Source: Clostridia bacterium (lineage in GTDB: Bacteria; Bacillota; Clostridia; Oscillospirales; Acutalibacteraceae). From it: a stretch of 35,674 nucleotides of DNA. Both the position numbers and the translations under genes were made by a program. The notes under the pieces are model-generated. The model was not told the origin of the DNA. It did not search any database and was given only the letters and a program-made list of their open reading frames with translations. This document shows, one piece after another, positions 24,031 to 35,572 of this stretch (positions are counted from its first letter, which is position 1; each line of letters begins with the position of its first letter). The stretch spans positions 1 through 35,674 of the forward strand of contig JAGAKF010000026.1 in assembly GCA_017625835.1 (NCBI GenBank). Reading direction: 5' to 3'.

Positions 24031-27000
24031 ATGGACCCCTGAACAGAAAAAAGCAATAGATTCCCGTAACGGCACAGTCCTCGTTTCCGCGGCCGCAGGC
24101 TCAGGTAAAACTGCAGTTCTCGTTGAACGCGTTATCCGCCGTCTTACGGATAAGGATAAGCCTTGCTCGGCAGAGAATCTTCTGATCGTTACTTTCACCC
24201 GTGCCGCAACTCAGCAGATGAGGGACAGAATTTTTCAGGCGATAAGTGACGAGCTTCGCAAAAATCCCTCAGACGAACATCTTAAACGTCAGCTTATGAT
24301 GCTTCCGTTTGCAAAAATCAGCACGATAGACAGCTTTTGCAACGATATCGTGAAAGCAAATTTTCATGAGCTTGATTTTTCTCCGGATTACAGAATGCTT
24401 GAGGATGCCCAACTGAAAATTCTTCAGGCTGATGCAGTCGGCAAAACGCTGGATGAGTTTTACAAAGAAAATTCACCCGAATTCTGCGAGCTTGTAAATA
24501 TTCTTGCGGACGGAACAAATGACAGTGCACTGAGCGATCTTGTTATGAGGCTTTATAAGCACTCTATGGCATTTGCAAGACCCGACAGATGTCTCGACAG
24601 TTTTCTTGAATATTATCGAAACACAAAAGCTTTGCACGACAGCGATTGGGGCAGGATTATTCTGAAACACGCTTCCGATGTGCTTGGCCGATGTGAACGG
24701 GTAGCAGAGGATATGCTTGGTTGTCTCGATGAAGATGAAATCGTCAACGAAAAGTACGGTCCGGCCGCACGTGAGACTGCCGAATGTGTTAATTCGCTTA
24801 AAAGCTTAGCGGACGCTAACAAATGGGATGAGCTGTATTACAGACTGAAGTCTCTTAAATTTTCTAATCTCGGACGAGTTCCGACGGGATACTCTTCAGT
24901 TCAGTCTGTGCTTGTCAAAAAATACAGAGACGATATAAAAGATCAGCTTACGAAAAAGCTGCCTTCCTATTTCTGCGTAACAGAATCAGAACACGAAGAT
25001 GATATGCGTTATCTCGGACCGATCGTCGAAAAACTTGTTGAAATCGTAAAACGTTACAGCGACCTTCTATGGGAAGAAAAGCAGAAGATAAACAGTGTCG
25101 ACTTTTCGGATATAACACACCTTGCACTGAAGCTTTTGGTCTTTTTTGACGAAGACGGAAAAGTGCAGAAAACACCGCTTGCAAAAGAGCTTTCCGAAAG
25201 ATTTGATGAAATTCTTGTCGACGAATTTCAGGATATCAACGAGCTGCAGAATACTCTTTTTTACGCCGTTTCAAAAGACGACAGCAATATGTTTATGGTT
25301 GGTGACGTCAAGCAGAGTATTTACCGCTTCCGCCAGGCGATGCCTGATATTTTCCTCGGCCGTCGCGATCTGCTTGAGGATTACGTCGAAAACAATTATC
25401 CTGCAAAAATTACGCTCGACAGAAATTTCCGAAGCCGTTCAGGTGTAACTGAGAATATAAATTTTGTTTTCGGACAGCTGATGTCTCCGGAAGCGGGCGG
25501 ACTTAACTACGATGAAAACGAAACACTTGTCGCGGGTGCGAGCTATGAAGACTGTGCGTTTCCGCAGGCGGAGCTTCACGTTGTCGGCTCGCTTGATGTA
25601 GGCGGAAACGTCGACCGTGAAATCGAAGCACAGCATATAGCGGATACAATCAATTCGATAATTAAAGAAGGAATGTTGGTCAGCGATAAGGGCGGTTTAC
25701 GCCCCGTAACTTACAGGGACTTCTGTATATTGATGAGAGCAACGGGAGGGGGCAAGGCTGAAGTTTATGTCGATGCTCTTGCAGCTAAAAATATCCCTGC
25801 GTACGTTTCAAATAAAACGGGATTTTTCGCATCAACGGAGATAAGTGCTGTTATTAATCTTATGCGCATAACGGACAATCCTATTCAGGACATTCCTCTT
25901 CTTGCCGTAATGCTTTCGCCAATCTATGGATTTACGGCTGACGAGCTTGCCAAAATGCGCGTGGACGAAAGAAAGAAACCGATTTACCATTGTGTTCTTG
26001 CAGCTGCCCAAAAGGGCAACAAAAAGTGTATAGACTTCCTCGAAAAGCTTGAAACTCTGAGGATGCTTTCTTCAACTCTTTCCTGCACGGAGTTCCTTCG
26101 AGAGCTTTATGACGTAACGGGATTTAAAGCGATTGCCTCGGCTCTTAAAAACGGTTCCCAGCGTAACGCAAATCTCAATATGCTCCTTGATTATGCCGTT
26201 AAATATGAAGAATCCGGCAAGAGAGGGCTTTCAGGTTTCATTCGCTTTATTGACAGGGTGCAGAGCCGTGACGGCGACCTCGAGAGTGCATCGGATATTT
26301 CAGAGGCGGCGGATGTAGTACGGATTATGACGATACACAAAAGTAAGGGCCTCGAATTTCCCGTGTGTATCCTTGCAGACCTTAACTACGGCTTTACGAA
26401 CGATAATGTAAAAAACATTGCCGCATTTCACCCTGATTACGGAATATGCTTCGACCGACGCGATTCTAAAACAAAGTGCCAGTATTCGACGGCAGGTAAA
26501 AAGGCTTTGATCCTTGCAGAAAAGGCTTCCGTTGCTTCGGAAGAGCTGCGCATTCTTTATGTTGCGATGACACGTGCAAAGGAAAGACTTATATGTGTTA
26601 CCCGCTATAACAATATCGAAAAAACAACAGAAGGCTTTGCACAGTGCGTAAAGGAAAGTAAAACGGGCATCGAACCGTTTGAAGTGCTTAATAAAAACTG
26701 TATGGCGGACTGGCTTCTGATGGCTTTTATGCGTCATCCCGATGCATCGAAACTCAGGGTTATGGCAGGTTGCGATGAAATGAAAACCTTACCCTGCGCT
26801 CAGAGACTTGATGTAAGAATTATAAACTCCGTCGACGAAGCCGAAGAAAAGGCAGAGGATAAAGAAGAAATCCTTCCGGACGAAGAATTGCTTGAAGAGA
26901 TAAGAAAACGCGTGGAATATGAATATCCGTATGCGGATCTCGCTTTTGTCAGGGCTAAAAGTGCACCGTCAGAGTTTGATTCACAGGGCTTTGATACGCA

Positions 27001-27553
27001 GTATTTTGCTTCTCGTAAGCCGCAGTTTTTGAGCAAATCGGGTATGAACCCTGCTTCACGCGGAACGGCAACCCATAAATTTATGGAATTCTTCGATTAC
27101 GGTGCGGAGTCCTTTGATGTAGATGAGCAGATAAACCTTATGGTTGAAAAAAGATATCTCACGCAGGCTGAGGCAGATGTGCTCGAAAGAAACAAGCTGA
27201 GAAAATTCTTCGAAAGCGAAATTGCAACTAGAATCAAAAATTCTTCAGAGCTTTTGCGTGAGAAGAAAGTAACTGTGGGTATAAAGGCAGGCGAGCTTTA
27301 TCCCGGACTTCCGTCGGAGCTTCACGGTGAGACGGTGGTCATTCAGGGATATGTTGACTGTGCTTTTGTCGAAAACGGCGAGCTTGTGATCGTAGACTAT
27401 AAAACCGACAGGGGAGTAATGATGCAGGAGCTTTGTGAGCGCTACCGTACACAGCTTAAAATGTATGAATTCGCGCTTTCACAGTGCACGGGAATGGCTG
27501 TCAGAGGCACTTTGATATACTCTTTTGAAAACGGAGAATATATTGCTTTATAA
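24023..27553 (+). CDS. addA: ATP-dependent helicase/nuclease subunit A (AddA)
   Basis: A UvrD-type superfamily 1 helicase fused to a RecB-like nuclease; with AddB it processes DNA breaks until it meets a Chi site. 1176 residues from ATG 24023, which follows GGAGGTGAGGA; the upstream in-frame ATG at 24008 lies before that site. Helicase motifs in order: Walker A AAAGSGKT (23-30), LVDEFQD (Walker B), GDVKQSIYRFR, RNFRS, MTIHKSKGLEFP and YVAMTRAKE. The nuclease motif IVDYKTDRG carries D1125 and K1127. It is intact and of normal length. ATG overlaps the addB stop. No clear terminator follows; the rpmE promoter starts 16 nt after the stop. Confidence 0.97.
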   Translation: MPEWTPEQKKAIDSRNGTVLVSAAAGSGKTAVLVERVIRRLTDKDKPCSAENLLIVTFTRAATQQMRDRIFQAISDELRKNPSDEHLKRQLMMLPFAKISTIDSFCNDIVKANFHELDFSPDYRMLEDAQLKILQADAVGKTLDEFYKENSPEFCELVNILADGTNDSALSDLVMRLYKHSMAFARPDRCLDSFLEYYRNTKALHDSDWGRIILKHASDVLGRCERVAEDMLGCLDEDEIVNEKYGPAARETAECVNSLKSLADANKWDELYYRLKSLKFSNLGRVPTGYSSVQSVLVKKYRDDIKDQLTKKLPSYFCVTESEHEDDMRYLGPIVEKLVEIVKRYSDLLWEEKQKINSVDFSDITHLALKLLVFFDEDGKVQKTPLAKELSERFDEILVDEFQDINELQNTLFYAVSKDDSNMFMVGDVKQSIYRFRQAMPDIFLGRRDLLEDYVENNYPAKITLDRNFRSRSGVTENINFVFGQLMSPEAGGLNYDENETLVAGASYEDCAFPQAELHVVGSLDVGGNVDREIEAQHIADTINSIIKEGMLVSDKGGLRPVTYRDFCILMRATGGGKAEVYVDALAAKNIPAYVSNKTGFFASTEISAVINLMRITDNPIQDIPLLAVMLSPIYGFTADELAKMRVDERKKPIYHCVLAAAQKGNKKCIDFLEKLETLRMLSSTLSCTEFLRELYDVTGFKAIASALKNGSQRNANLNMLLDYAVKYEESGKRGLSGFIRFIDRVQSRDGDLESASDISEAADVVRIMTIHKSKGLEFPVCILADLNYGFTNDNVKNIAAFHPDYGICFDRRDSKTKCQYSTAGKKALILAEKASVASEELRILYVAMTRAKERLICVTRYNNIEKTTEGFAQCVKESKTGIEPFEVLNKNCMADWLLMAFMRHPDASKLRVMAGCDEMKTLPCAQRLDVRIINSVDEAEEKAEDKEEILPDEELLEEIRKRVEYEYPYADLAFVRAKSAPSEFDSQGFDTQYFASRKPQFLSKSGMNPASRGTATHKFMEFFDYGAESFDVDEQINLMVEKRYLTQAEADVLERNKLRKFFESEIATRIKNSSELLREKKVTVGIKAGELYPGLPSELHGETVVIQGYVDCAFVENGELVIVDYKTDRGVMMQELCERYRTQLKMYEFALSQCTGMAVRGTLIYSFENGEYIAL

Positions 27554-27569
27554 AAATATAAAAAAACAG

Positions 27570-27598
27570 TTGCATTTTTGAATTTTATGTGATAAAAT
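27570..27598 (+). promoter_or_regulatory. Promoter of rpmE
   Basis: TTGCAT (27570-27575), a 17-nt spacer and TAAAAT (27593-27598), 36 nt before ATG 27635. Confidence 0.75.
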
Positions 27599-27634
27599 AG
27601 CTTCTGCGTGAATATTACGAAAGAGGTGACACTA

Positions 27635-27838
27635 ATGAAGGAAGGAATCCATCCTAAGTACGAAAAGACAGTTGTTCGTTGTGCTTGCGGTAATGAGATA
27701 GAAACTCGTTCTACCAAGGAGAATCTGCGTGTTGATATTTGCTCAAAATGTCATCCGTTCTTCACAGGTAAGCAGAAGCTTGTTGATACTGGCGGACGTG
27801 TTGACCGTTTCAATAAGCGTTTCAATTTGTCAAAATAA
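27635..27838 (+). CDS. rpmE: 50S ribosomal protein L31, zinc-binding type
   Basis: 67 residues starting [12 protein letters not shown], the standard L31 opening. The zinc ribbon cysteines are C16, C18, C36 and C39 (CAC ... CSKC), so this is the C+ form that stores zinc, not the zinc-free YtiA type. [11 protein letters not shown] is the conserved tail. ATG 27635 follows AAGAGGTGAC; the in-frame ATG at 27608 lies too close to the promoter. It has its own promoter and terminator and is monocistronic. Confidence 0.97.
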   Translation: MKEGIHPKYEKTVVRCACGNEIETRSTKENLRVDICSKCHPFFTGKQKLVDTGGRVDRFNKRFNLSK

Positions 27839-27852
27839 TTTGATGAAGATTT

Positions 27853-27882
27853 GGCGGTGCTTTCTGCACCGCCGTATTTTTT
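27853..27882 (+). terminator. Intrinsic terminator of rpmE
   Basis: A perfect 8-bp GC-rich stem GGCGGTGC (27853-27860) / GCACCGCC (27866-27873), then GTATTTTTT. The ribosome site of the next gene begins directly in its tail. Confidence 0.9.
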
Positions 27883-27896
27883 AGGTGGTGACACGG

Positions 27897-28514
27897 TTGG
27901 ATTACAGAACAATTCTTAATGAAGCAAGCGACGAGTTTATTGAAAGAAAGTCCAGATTTATAGGCTATATAAAGCCCGTAAAAACTCAGGAAGAAGCTGT
28001 CAGCTTTATAAATGAAATCAAATCCAAGCACTGGGATGCAACCCACAATGTTTACGCTTACGTCCTTCGCGAGGGACAGATCCGTCGTTATTCCGACGAC
28101 GGTGAACCTCAGGGTACTGCAGGCATTCCTGTTCTTGATGTTCTTCTTAAAGAAAATGTTACCGATTGTGTTGTTGTTGCAACAAGATATTTCGGAGGAA
28201 CGCTTCTCGGAGCAGGCGGACTTGTCCGTGCATATTCACACACGGCGAAAATTGCCGTTGATGCAGGTCAGGTTATCACGATGAAGCTCTGCAAGGTGCT
28301 GAAAGTAACCTGCGACTATAATTTCTACGGCAGGTTGAACTCTTTCATTCCCGAAATGGGCGGTGTGATTGACGATACCGAATTTGCCGACAATGTTACC
28401 GTAACCTTTAAATTGCCCGTCGGAGATGTGGCATCTTTCGACGCAAAGCTTGTTGATATGAGCTTCGGCAAGTTCCATACTGAAGAAATTGGCGAAGAAT
28501 TTAAATATTTTTAA
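27897..28514 (+). CDS. YigZ/IMPACT family protein (205 aa), TTG start
   Basis: A YigZ-type protein with an N-terminal IMPACT domain; the central block VYAYVLREGQIRRYSDDGEPQGTAGIPVLDVL and the following TRYFGGTLLGAGGLVRAYSHTA are diagnostic. Family members are linked to translation regulation or RNA binding, but the bacterial function is not established. There is no ATG in the right place: AGGTGGTGA (27883-27891) is spaced 5 nt from TTG 27897, giving MDYRTILNEASDEF; GTG codons at 27885 and 27888 fall inside that ribosome site. The ribosome site lies in the tail of the rpmE terminator and no separate promoter was found, so it may be expressed by read-through from rpmE. Confidence 0.9.
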   Translation: MDYRTILNEASDEFIERKSRFIGYIKPVKTQEEAVSFINEIKSKHWDATHNVYAYVLREGQIRRYSDDGEPQGTAGIPVLDVLLKENVTDCVVVATRYFGGTLLGAGGLVRAYSHTAKIAVDAGQVITMKLCKVLKVTCDYNFYGRLNSFIPEMGGVIDDTEFADNVTVTFKLPVGDVASFDAKLVDMSFGKFHTEEIGEEFKYF

Positions 28515-28577
28515 ATTTTTTAAAGGAAAAAGAACTTTTTTGGAGTATATAATAAATAGAGAAGTATAACAGGAGGG

Positions 28578-29594
28578 ATGAAAGTGAAAACGGTAAGAGA
28601 GATTACTTGCGAAAACGAGCATAAGATATTAAGTCCAAACGCTTGCTTTTCCGACGAAAGCCGCGGAAGATTACGCCCTGAACCGGAGTGTGACCTTCGC
28701 ACCTGCTTCCAGCGTGACCGCGACCGTGTAATTCACTCAAATTCTTTCCGAAGGCTTAAACATAAAACTCAGGTATTTCTCTCCCCTCAGGGTGACTATT
28801 ACCGGACAAGACTTACTCATACTCTTGAAGTTGCACAGATCGCAAGAACAATTGCAATCGCTCTTGGCCTCAATGAAACATTGACTGAGGCAATTTCGCT
28901 CGGACACGACCTTGGGCATACTCCTTTCGGCCACGCGGGCGAAAGAGCGCTCAACAGCGTCTGTGACGGCGGATTCCGCCATTATGAGCAGAGTCTGAGA
29001 GTTGCCGATGTTATTGAAAAGGAAGGCAGGGGACTCAACCTTACCGAAGAAGTGCGCAACGGAATCGAACGTCACACTTCGGGCAAGGAAGCGTTTACTC
29101 TTGAAGGCAGAATTGTCCGCCTTGCTGACCGTATTGCATACATAAACCACGACATTGACGATGCCGTCCATGCTCGTGTGCTTAAAGAGACCGATATCCC
29201 TGAGGATATCCGCGAAACTCTTGGGCAGAACAAATCGCAGCGAATCAACAAGCTTGTTTTGTCCGCTGTGAATAACAGTAAAAACGATATCATTCTCGGC
29301 GAGGACTGTGCCGATGCTTTTGCAACTCTGCACAGCTTTATGTTCGAAAGAGTGTACACGAATCCAGTCTGCAAGGGCGAGGAAGCGCGAGCTATCGAAA
29401 TGATCAAATGGCTCTACGAATACTTCCTTATGAACCCCGATGAAATGCCGACGGAATACAAAGCGATACGTGAAAGAGAAGGCGTTGAGCGTGCCGCCTG
29501 CGACTATATTGCAGGTATGACGGACAGATACGCCGTTCACACTTTTGAAGAACTGTTTGTTCCTCGTTCGTGGGTGGTTCTGAAGGGGGATTGA
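28578..29594 (+). CDS. dgt: Deoxyguanosinetriphosphate triphosphohydrolase-like HD-domain protein
   Basis: An HD-superfamily enzyme that removes triphosphate from dNTPs, controlling nucleotide pools. 338 residues, the length of the short dGTPase-like group. CDLRTCFQRDRDRVIHSNSFRRLKHKTQVF opens the family signature; metal ligands are H81 in RLTHTLEV and H110-D111 in SLGHDLGHTPFGH, plus a later Asp in RLADRIAYINHDIDD. ATG 28578 follows AGGAGGG. It is the first gene of dgt-dnaG-rpoD, with dnaG starting one base after its stop. A TATAAT at 28548-28553 may be the -10, but no good -35 is visible. Confidence 0.94.
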   Translation: MKVKTVREITCENEHKILSPNACFSDESRGRLRPEPECDLRTCFQRDRDRVIHSNSFRRLKHKTQVFLSPQGDYYRTRLTHTLEVAQIARTIAIALGLNETLTEAISLGHDLGHTPFGHAGERALNSVCDGGFRHYEQSLRVADVIEKEGRGLNLTEEVRNGIERHTSGKEAFTLEGRIVRLADRIAYINHDIDDAVHARVLKETDIPEDIRETLGQNKSQRINKLVLSAVNNSKNDIILGEDCADAFATLHSFMFERVYTNPVCKGEEARAIEMIKWLYEYFLMNPDEMPTEYKAIREREGVERAACDYIAGMTDRYAVHTFEELFVPRSWVVLKGD

Positions 29595-29595
29595 C

Positions 29596-31350
29596 ATGGC
29601 TATCAGTGACGAATTCCTCACGGAATTAAGAGCGCGTACAGATATCGAAAGTGTTATTTCACCCTACGTTAATCTTTCAAAAAGAGGCAGACTTGTCAAA
29701 GGTCTTTGCCCTTTTCATAATGAAAAAACACCGTCATTTACCGTTTATACCGACAGTCAGTCGTTTTACTGTTTCGGTTGCGGTGCAGGCGGTGATGCGA
29801 TAACATTTGTGCGCAGGATTGAAAATCTCGATTACGTTGAGGCTGTCAAGGTTCTTGCCGAACGTGCAGGAATGAAAATGCCTGAGGACGGATATGACGA
29901 CTCCCTCGCGAAGCATCGTCAGCGAATCCTGGCGGCGAACAGAGAAGCGGCAAGATTTTTTCATAACACAATGATGTCACCGCAGGGTAAGACGGGTCTT
30001 GACTATTTCCTCGGCCGAGGTCTTACGATGCAGACGATAAAGCACTTCGGGCTCGGTTATGCACCCGATTCGTGGGATGCATTGCTCAGATATATGCGGT
30101 CAAAAGGCTTCACAAATCAGGAGCTTTACGACGCAAACCTTGTCCGTATGAGTAATAAGGGAGACAGAACACATTATTACGACAATTTTAAAAACAGGGC
30201 GATGGTTCCGATTATCGACCTTCGCGGCAATGTAATAGCCTTTGGCGGACGAGTCCTTGACGATTCTAAACCGAAGTATATAAATACATCCGATACAATG
30301 GTGTATAAAAAGAGCAACGGAGTTTTTGCTCTGAATTTTGCAAAAAACGGTAACCCGTCGCAGATTATAGTGGCTGAGGGTTATATGGACGTTATTGCTT
30401 TGCACCAGGCAGGGTTTACAAATTCAATCGCGTGCCTCGGTACGGCGCTGACGCAGGAGCAGGCAAGGCTCGTTGCTCGCTATGCTGACGAGGTTGTTCT
30501 TTCCTACGACTCAGACGAAGCCGGACAGAAAGCAACGAAAAGGGCGATTGAAATTTTCAGCAAAACGGGTGTAAAAATACGTGTGCTGAAGCTTACTGGC
30601 GGTAAGGACCCTGACGAAATCATCAAAAAATTCGGCAAGGAAAAATTCAGGAGTCTTATCGACGGTGCCGCAAACGATATCGAGTACAGTATTCTGCGTG
30701 AGCGTGACAAATATGACCTCGATTCCATTGACGGCAAAACGAAATTCCTTACGGCGATAGCGGCAACGCTCGCGTCGGCTAACCCGATTGAACAGGATGC
30801 ATATGCCGCAAAGCTTGCTTCTGAAATGCAGATCAGCAAAGATGCGATTATGCTCGAAATAAAGCGTGCATACAAGCGTAAGGCTGAGGCTGATAAAAAA
30901 ATGCGGTTCAATGAGATTGTCAAAGAAACCGTTACTCCGAAGGATACAATCAATCCCGAAAGAGCAAAATATATAAGGGCAACCAAAGCAGAGGAAACCT
31001 TGCTTTCGAGCCTTATGCTCAATCCGGATTTTTACAGGAAAATCAAGGATGAGCTCAGCGAGGATTTGTTTATAACCGACTTTAACAAGAGGGTTTACAA
31101 AGCCTTGTCCTCACGTCTTGAAGACGGAAGAAGCATTGAACTTTCGATGTTCGGTGCCGAATTCACTCCCGAAGAAATGGGCAGACTTGCTCAGTTCGAG
31201 TCAATGGGAGGCGCAATAAGCAACACCGTTGCCGAGTGCAACGACTGTATAAAAGTTTTAAAGCAGGAAAAAGCTAAAGCGATGCCGGTTGATGCGGCTC
31301 AGCTCAGCGATGAAGATTTCATAAAACTGTTTAAAAAAACGGACGAATAA
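29596..31350 (+). CDS. dnaG: DNA primase
   Basis: Synthesises RNA primers at the replication fork with DnaB helicase. 584 residues. The N-terminal CHC2 zinc ribbon has C38, H41, C59 and C62 ([11 protein letters not shown] ... YCFGCG). The TOPRIM core carries [17 protein letters not shown] with the catalytic Glu and the later [11 protein letters not shown] Asp pair. The C-terminal helicase-binding region follows from about residue 440. ATG 29596 follows GGGGG in the end of dgt. It is second in the dgt-dnaG-rpoD operon. Confidence 0.97.
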   Translation: MAISDEFLTELRARTDIESVISPYVNLSKRGRLVKGLCPFHNEKTPSFTVYTDSQSFYCFGCGAGGDAITFVRRIENLDYVEAVKVLAERAGMKMPEDGYDDSLAKHRQRILAANREAARFFHNTMMSPQGKTGLDYFLGRGLTMQTIKHFGLGYAPDSWDALLRYMRSKGFTNQELYDANLVRMSNKGDRTHYYDNFKNRAMVPIIDLRGNVIAFGGRVLDDSKPKYINTSDTMVYKKSNGVFALNFAKNGNPSQIIVAEGYMDVIALHQAGFTNSIACLGTALTQEQARLVARYADEVVLSYDSDEAGQKATKRAIEIFSKTGVKIRVLKLTGGKDPDEIIKKFGKEKFRSLIDGAANDIEYSILRERDKYDLDSIDGKTKFLTAIAATLASANPIEQDAYAAKLASEMQISKDAIMLEIKRAYKRKAEADKKMRFNEIVKETVTPKDTINPERAKYIRATKAEETLLSSLMLNPDFYRKIKDELSEDLFITDFNKRVYKALSSRLEDGRSIELSMFGAEFTPEEMGRLAQFESMGGAISNTVAECNDCIKVLKQEKAKAMPVDAAQLSDEDFIKLFKKTDE

Positions 31351-31366
31351 TAAAGGAGAACTGTTC

Positions 31367-32482
31367 ATGGAAAACGTAACACCAACACCAACAACAGAAA
31401 AAAAGTCACCTCTTAAGCTTTTGCTTGAAAAGGGTAAGGTGACAGGTAAGCTCACTTCGCAGGAGATTGACCAGGCTCTCATTGATATGGATATTGATAT
31501 CGAAGAGCTTGATAAGTTCTACGAAACGCTTGAAAACCAGAACATTGAACTCATCGACGATCTTTCAAACATTGACCTTGAAAGCGTTGATTTCAATATG
31601 GATATGCCGAAATCTGCAGAGCTTTCAACGGAAGACGTTGATGACAAGGCTCAGGGCAACGATGACCCGGTTAAGGTTTATCTTAAGGAAATCGGTCGTA
31701 TTCCTCTTCTTACGGCTGAGGAAGAAATCGAGCTTGCTGTCCGTATCGTTGATGATGACGAGACTGCAAAGAAGAGACTTGCTGAAGCAAACCTTCGTCT
31801 TGTTGTTTCAATTGCAAAAAGATATGTCGGCAGAGGTATGCATTTCCTTGACCTTATTCAGGAAGGTAACCTCGGCCTTATCAAAGCTGTTGATAAGTTC
31901 GACTATACAAAGGGCTTCAAGTTCTCAACTTATGCAACATGGTGGATCAGACAGGCTATCACAAGAGCTATTGCTGACCAGGCAAGAACTATCCGTATTC
32001 CCGTTCATATGGTTGAAACAATCAATAAGGTTAAGAAAACGAACAGTCAGCTCCTTCATAAAAACGGCAGAGACCCCAGCGCTGAAGATATTGCAGCCGA
32101 GCTCGGAATGCCCGTTGCAAAGGTAAGAGAAATCCTTCGTGTTGCTCAGGAACCTGTTTCTCTCGAAACACCGATCGGTGAAGAGGAAGACAGCCATCTT
32201 GGCGACTTTATTCCCGATGACGATGCTCCGGCACCGGCAGATGCAGCTTCAATCCTTCTTCTCAAGGAACAGCTTGACGAGGTCCTCAAGACTCTTACCC
32301 CCAGAGAAGCAAAGGTTCTTATGCTTCGTTTCGGCCTTGAAGGCGGCCATCCTCACACTCTTGAAGAGGTTGGTAAGGAATTTGACGTTACACGTGAACG
32401 TATCCGTCAGATTGAAGCTAAGGCTCTCCGTAAGCTCCGTCATCCGAGCAGAAGCAAGAAGCTCAAGGACTTCCTTGATTAA
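31367..32482 (+). CDS. rpoD: RNA polymerase primary sigma factor (RpoD/SigA)
   Basis: The housekeeping sigma factor. 371 residues. An acidic region 1.1 (about 1-85) precedes region 1.2 ([25 protein letters not shown]), region 2 ([16 protein letters not shown], then [22 protein letters not shown] and [17 protein letters not shown]), region 3 ([13 protein letters not shown]) and region 4 with its helix-turn-helix ([24 protein letters not shown]). This agrees with the many TTGNNN-N17-TATAAT promoters in the window. ATG 31367 follows AAAGGAGAA. The only hairpin that could end the operon lies inside the next gene (32563-32610). Confidence 0.98.
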   Translation: MENVTPTPTTEKKSPLKLLLEKGKVTGKLTSQEIDQALIDMDIDIEELDKFYETLENQNIELIDDLSNIDLESVDFNMDMPKSAELSTEDVDDKAQGNDDPVKVYLKEIGRIPLLTAEEEIELAVRIVDDDETAKKRLAEANLRLVVSIAKRYVGRGMHFLDLIQEGNLGLIKAVDKFDYTKGFKFSTYATWWIRQAITRAIADQARTIRIPVHMVETINKVKKTNSQLLHKNGRDPSAEDIAAELGMPVAKVREILRVAQEPVSLETPIGEEEDSHLGDFIPDDDAPAPADAASILLLKEQLDEVLKTLTPREAKVLMLRFGLEGGHPHTLEEVGKEFDVTRERIRQIEAKALRKLRHPSRSKKLKDFLD

Positions 32483-32536
32483 TTGCTGATAACCTTTCAA
32501 TTTTTACCGCATATCATACTATGAGGCGGTGAAAAA

Positions 32537-33154
32537 ATGAAACGGCGCAGAAAAATAATACTCCCGACTGTTGCAGTGATTTTGCTCGCAGCAGTCGGGA
32601 TTTTTTGTTTTCTGGAATACAGAATAAAATGCGTAAGGGATGAGCTTTCAACTCTTGAAGCGAACAGCATTGCTTCATCAGCTCTTACTGCGGGACTTGA
32701 AAAATCCCTCGCGGATTATAAGCTTAATTACTCGGATGTAGTCAGCTTTACATACGATTCGGGCAACAACATAAAATCTCTTTCGACGGATATAATCACC
32801 CTTAACACCCTCGGAAACGAAATCGGCACACGAACGGATGAATACATAAATGATATCGGTACATATAAAATTTCACTACCGTTTACGACACTTCTCGGTG
32901 TGCAGTCGGTTTCGGGTATAGGACCTGATTTGTCTTTTTATGTAACGATGCGCGGTCTTACTTCAACGTGTTTTGAGAACCGTTTTGAAGCGGCAGGAGT
33001 GAACCAGACAAGACATCAGATTTTTCTCAATGTCACAATCAGAACAAATATTGTCTTTGGCGGAGATGTCCGTATCGTCGAGTATAAATCTGAAATATGT
33101 ATCGCTGAAAGCATAATCGTCGGTGTAACGCCGAGCACTTTTGCGAATTTTTAA
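32537..33154 (+). CDS. yunB: Sporulation protein YunB
   Basis: A 205-residue YunB-family protein, a sporulation-specific membrane protein in Bacillus and Clostridia. One membrane segment (residues about 8-28) follows MKRRRK. The family core includes GTRTDEYINDIGTYKISLPFTTLLG, SGIGPDLSFYVTMRG and FEAAGVNQTRHQIFLNVTI. ATG 32537 follows GAGGCGGTG. Codons 9 to about 24 contain a strong intrinsic terminator hairpin, so transcripts from rpoD should mostly stop within this gene, and a separate promoter (perhaps a sporulation sigma) is expected but not found in the 54-nt gap. The short hairpin ACCGC/GCGGT (32506-32530) also spans the ribosome site. Confidence 0.9.
   Translation: MKRRRKIILPTVAVILLAAVGIFCFLEYRIKCVRDELSTLEANSIASSALTAGLEKSLADYKLNYSDVVSFTYDSGNNIKSLSTDIITLNTLGNEIGTRTDEYINDIGTYKISLPFTTLLGVQSVSGIGPDLSFYVTMRGLTSTCFENRFEAAGVNQTRHQIFLNVTIRTNIVFGGDVRIVEYKSEICIAESIIVGVTPSTFANF
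32563..32610 (+). terminator. Intrinsic terminator embedded in the start of yunB
   Basis: A 12-bp stem, CCCGACTGTTGC (32563-32574) with GCAGCAGTCGGG (32588-32599), one T-G wobble, around a 13-nt loop, followed by ATTTTTTGTTTT. No other terminator is visible between the rpoD stop (32482) and this point, so this is the best candidate for ending the dgt-dnaG-rpoD transcript even though it lies within the yunB reading frame. Confidence 0.8.
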
Positions 33155-33156
33155 TA

Positions 33157-33185
33157 TTGTAAAACGATACGGATTTTGGTATAAT
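33157..33185 (+). promoter_or_regulatory. Promoter of ligA
   Basis: TTGTAA (33157-33162), a 17-nt spacer and TATAAT (33180-33185), 43 nt before ATG 33228. Confidence 0.78.
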
Positions 33186-33215
33186 AATTCTATATATTAT
33201 GAGAAAATCCGATAG

Positions 33216-35210
<1,995 letters not shown>

Positions 35211-35293
35211 TATTTCAAGCGAACAAAAATGATAGTTAAGCTTACTGTTACACCCTGAAAGTGTACTTGCATCAAAACGAGATGGAGCTTTGT

Positions 35294-35494
35294 GTGAAAA
35301 CTATAATTATAACGCTGTTGTTTATATTATTTGCATTGCTGTGGTGTTGGGGAACAGAAAAGCTTACAGATCTTATTCCGGATAAGGGATGGTTTTTCTT
35401 CCTTAAACTGGCTGTTATGATGATTTTGTTTGTTGCATATCTTTTAGTTATCCGAAAGCTTCAAGACTTAGGGATAGATGTACCTTATGGGTGA
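35294..35494 (+). CDS. Small two-helix membrane protein (66 aa), GTG start
   Basis: I do not recognise it. Two hydrophobic helices (about residues 2-19 and 31-49) are separated by a polar EKLTDLIPDKGW turn, ending in a short basic/acidic tail. GATGGAG (35282-35288) is 5 nt before GTG 35294, making that codon the likely start; in-frame ATGs at 35261 and 35282 have no ribosome site. The 83 nt after ligA show no clear promoter or terminator, so read-through from ligA is plausible. Confidence 0.6.
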   Translation: MKTIIITLLFILFALLWCWGTEKLTDLIPDKGWFFFLKLAVMMILFVAYLLVIRKLQDLGIDVPYG

Positions 35495-35572
35495 CATATG
35501 AATGCGAATGGGATCAGATTACACAAATTCGTATTTGTCGGGATGATTTAATGAAAGTCTATAAATTCTGTC

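Noticed and set aside
28524-28553. Sigma-A promoter for dgt at TATAAT 28548-28553
   Set aside because: The -10 is perfect but no acceptable -35 exists at 16-18 nt spacing; AT-rich context makes a chance match likely, so not listed as a feature.
28737-29621. Long open frame on the minus strand opposite dgt
   Set aside because: It lies wholly over a well-supported HD-domain gene in a conserved operon; composition is that of an antisense shadow.
31467-32126. Alternative plus-strand frame inside rpoD
   Set aside because: Out of frame with an unambiguous sigma factor; Ser/Leu/Arg-rich low-information translation and no ribosome site.
35523-35538. ACAAAT-TCGT-ATTTGT hairpin as terminator of the last small gene
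   Set aside because: Six AT-rich base pairs without a following T tract; too weak to call.
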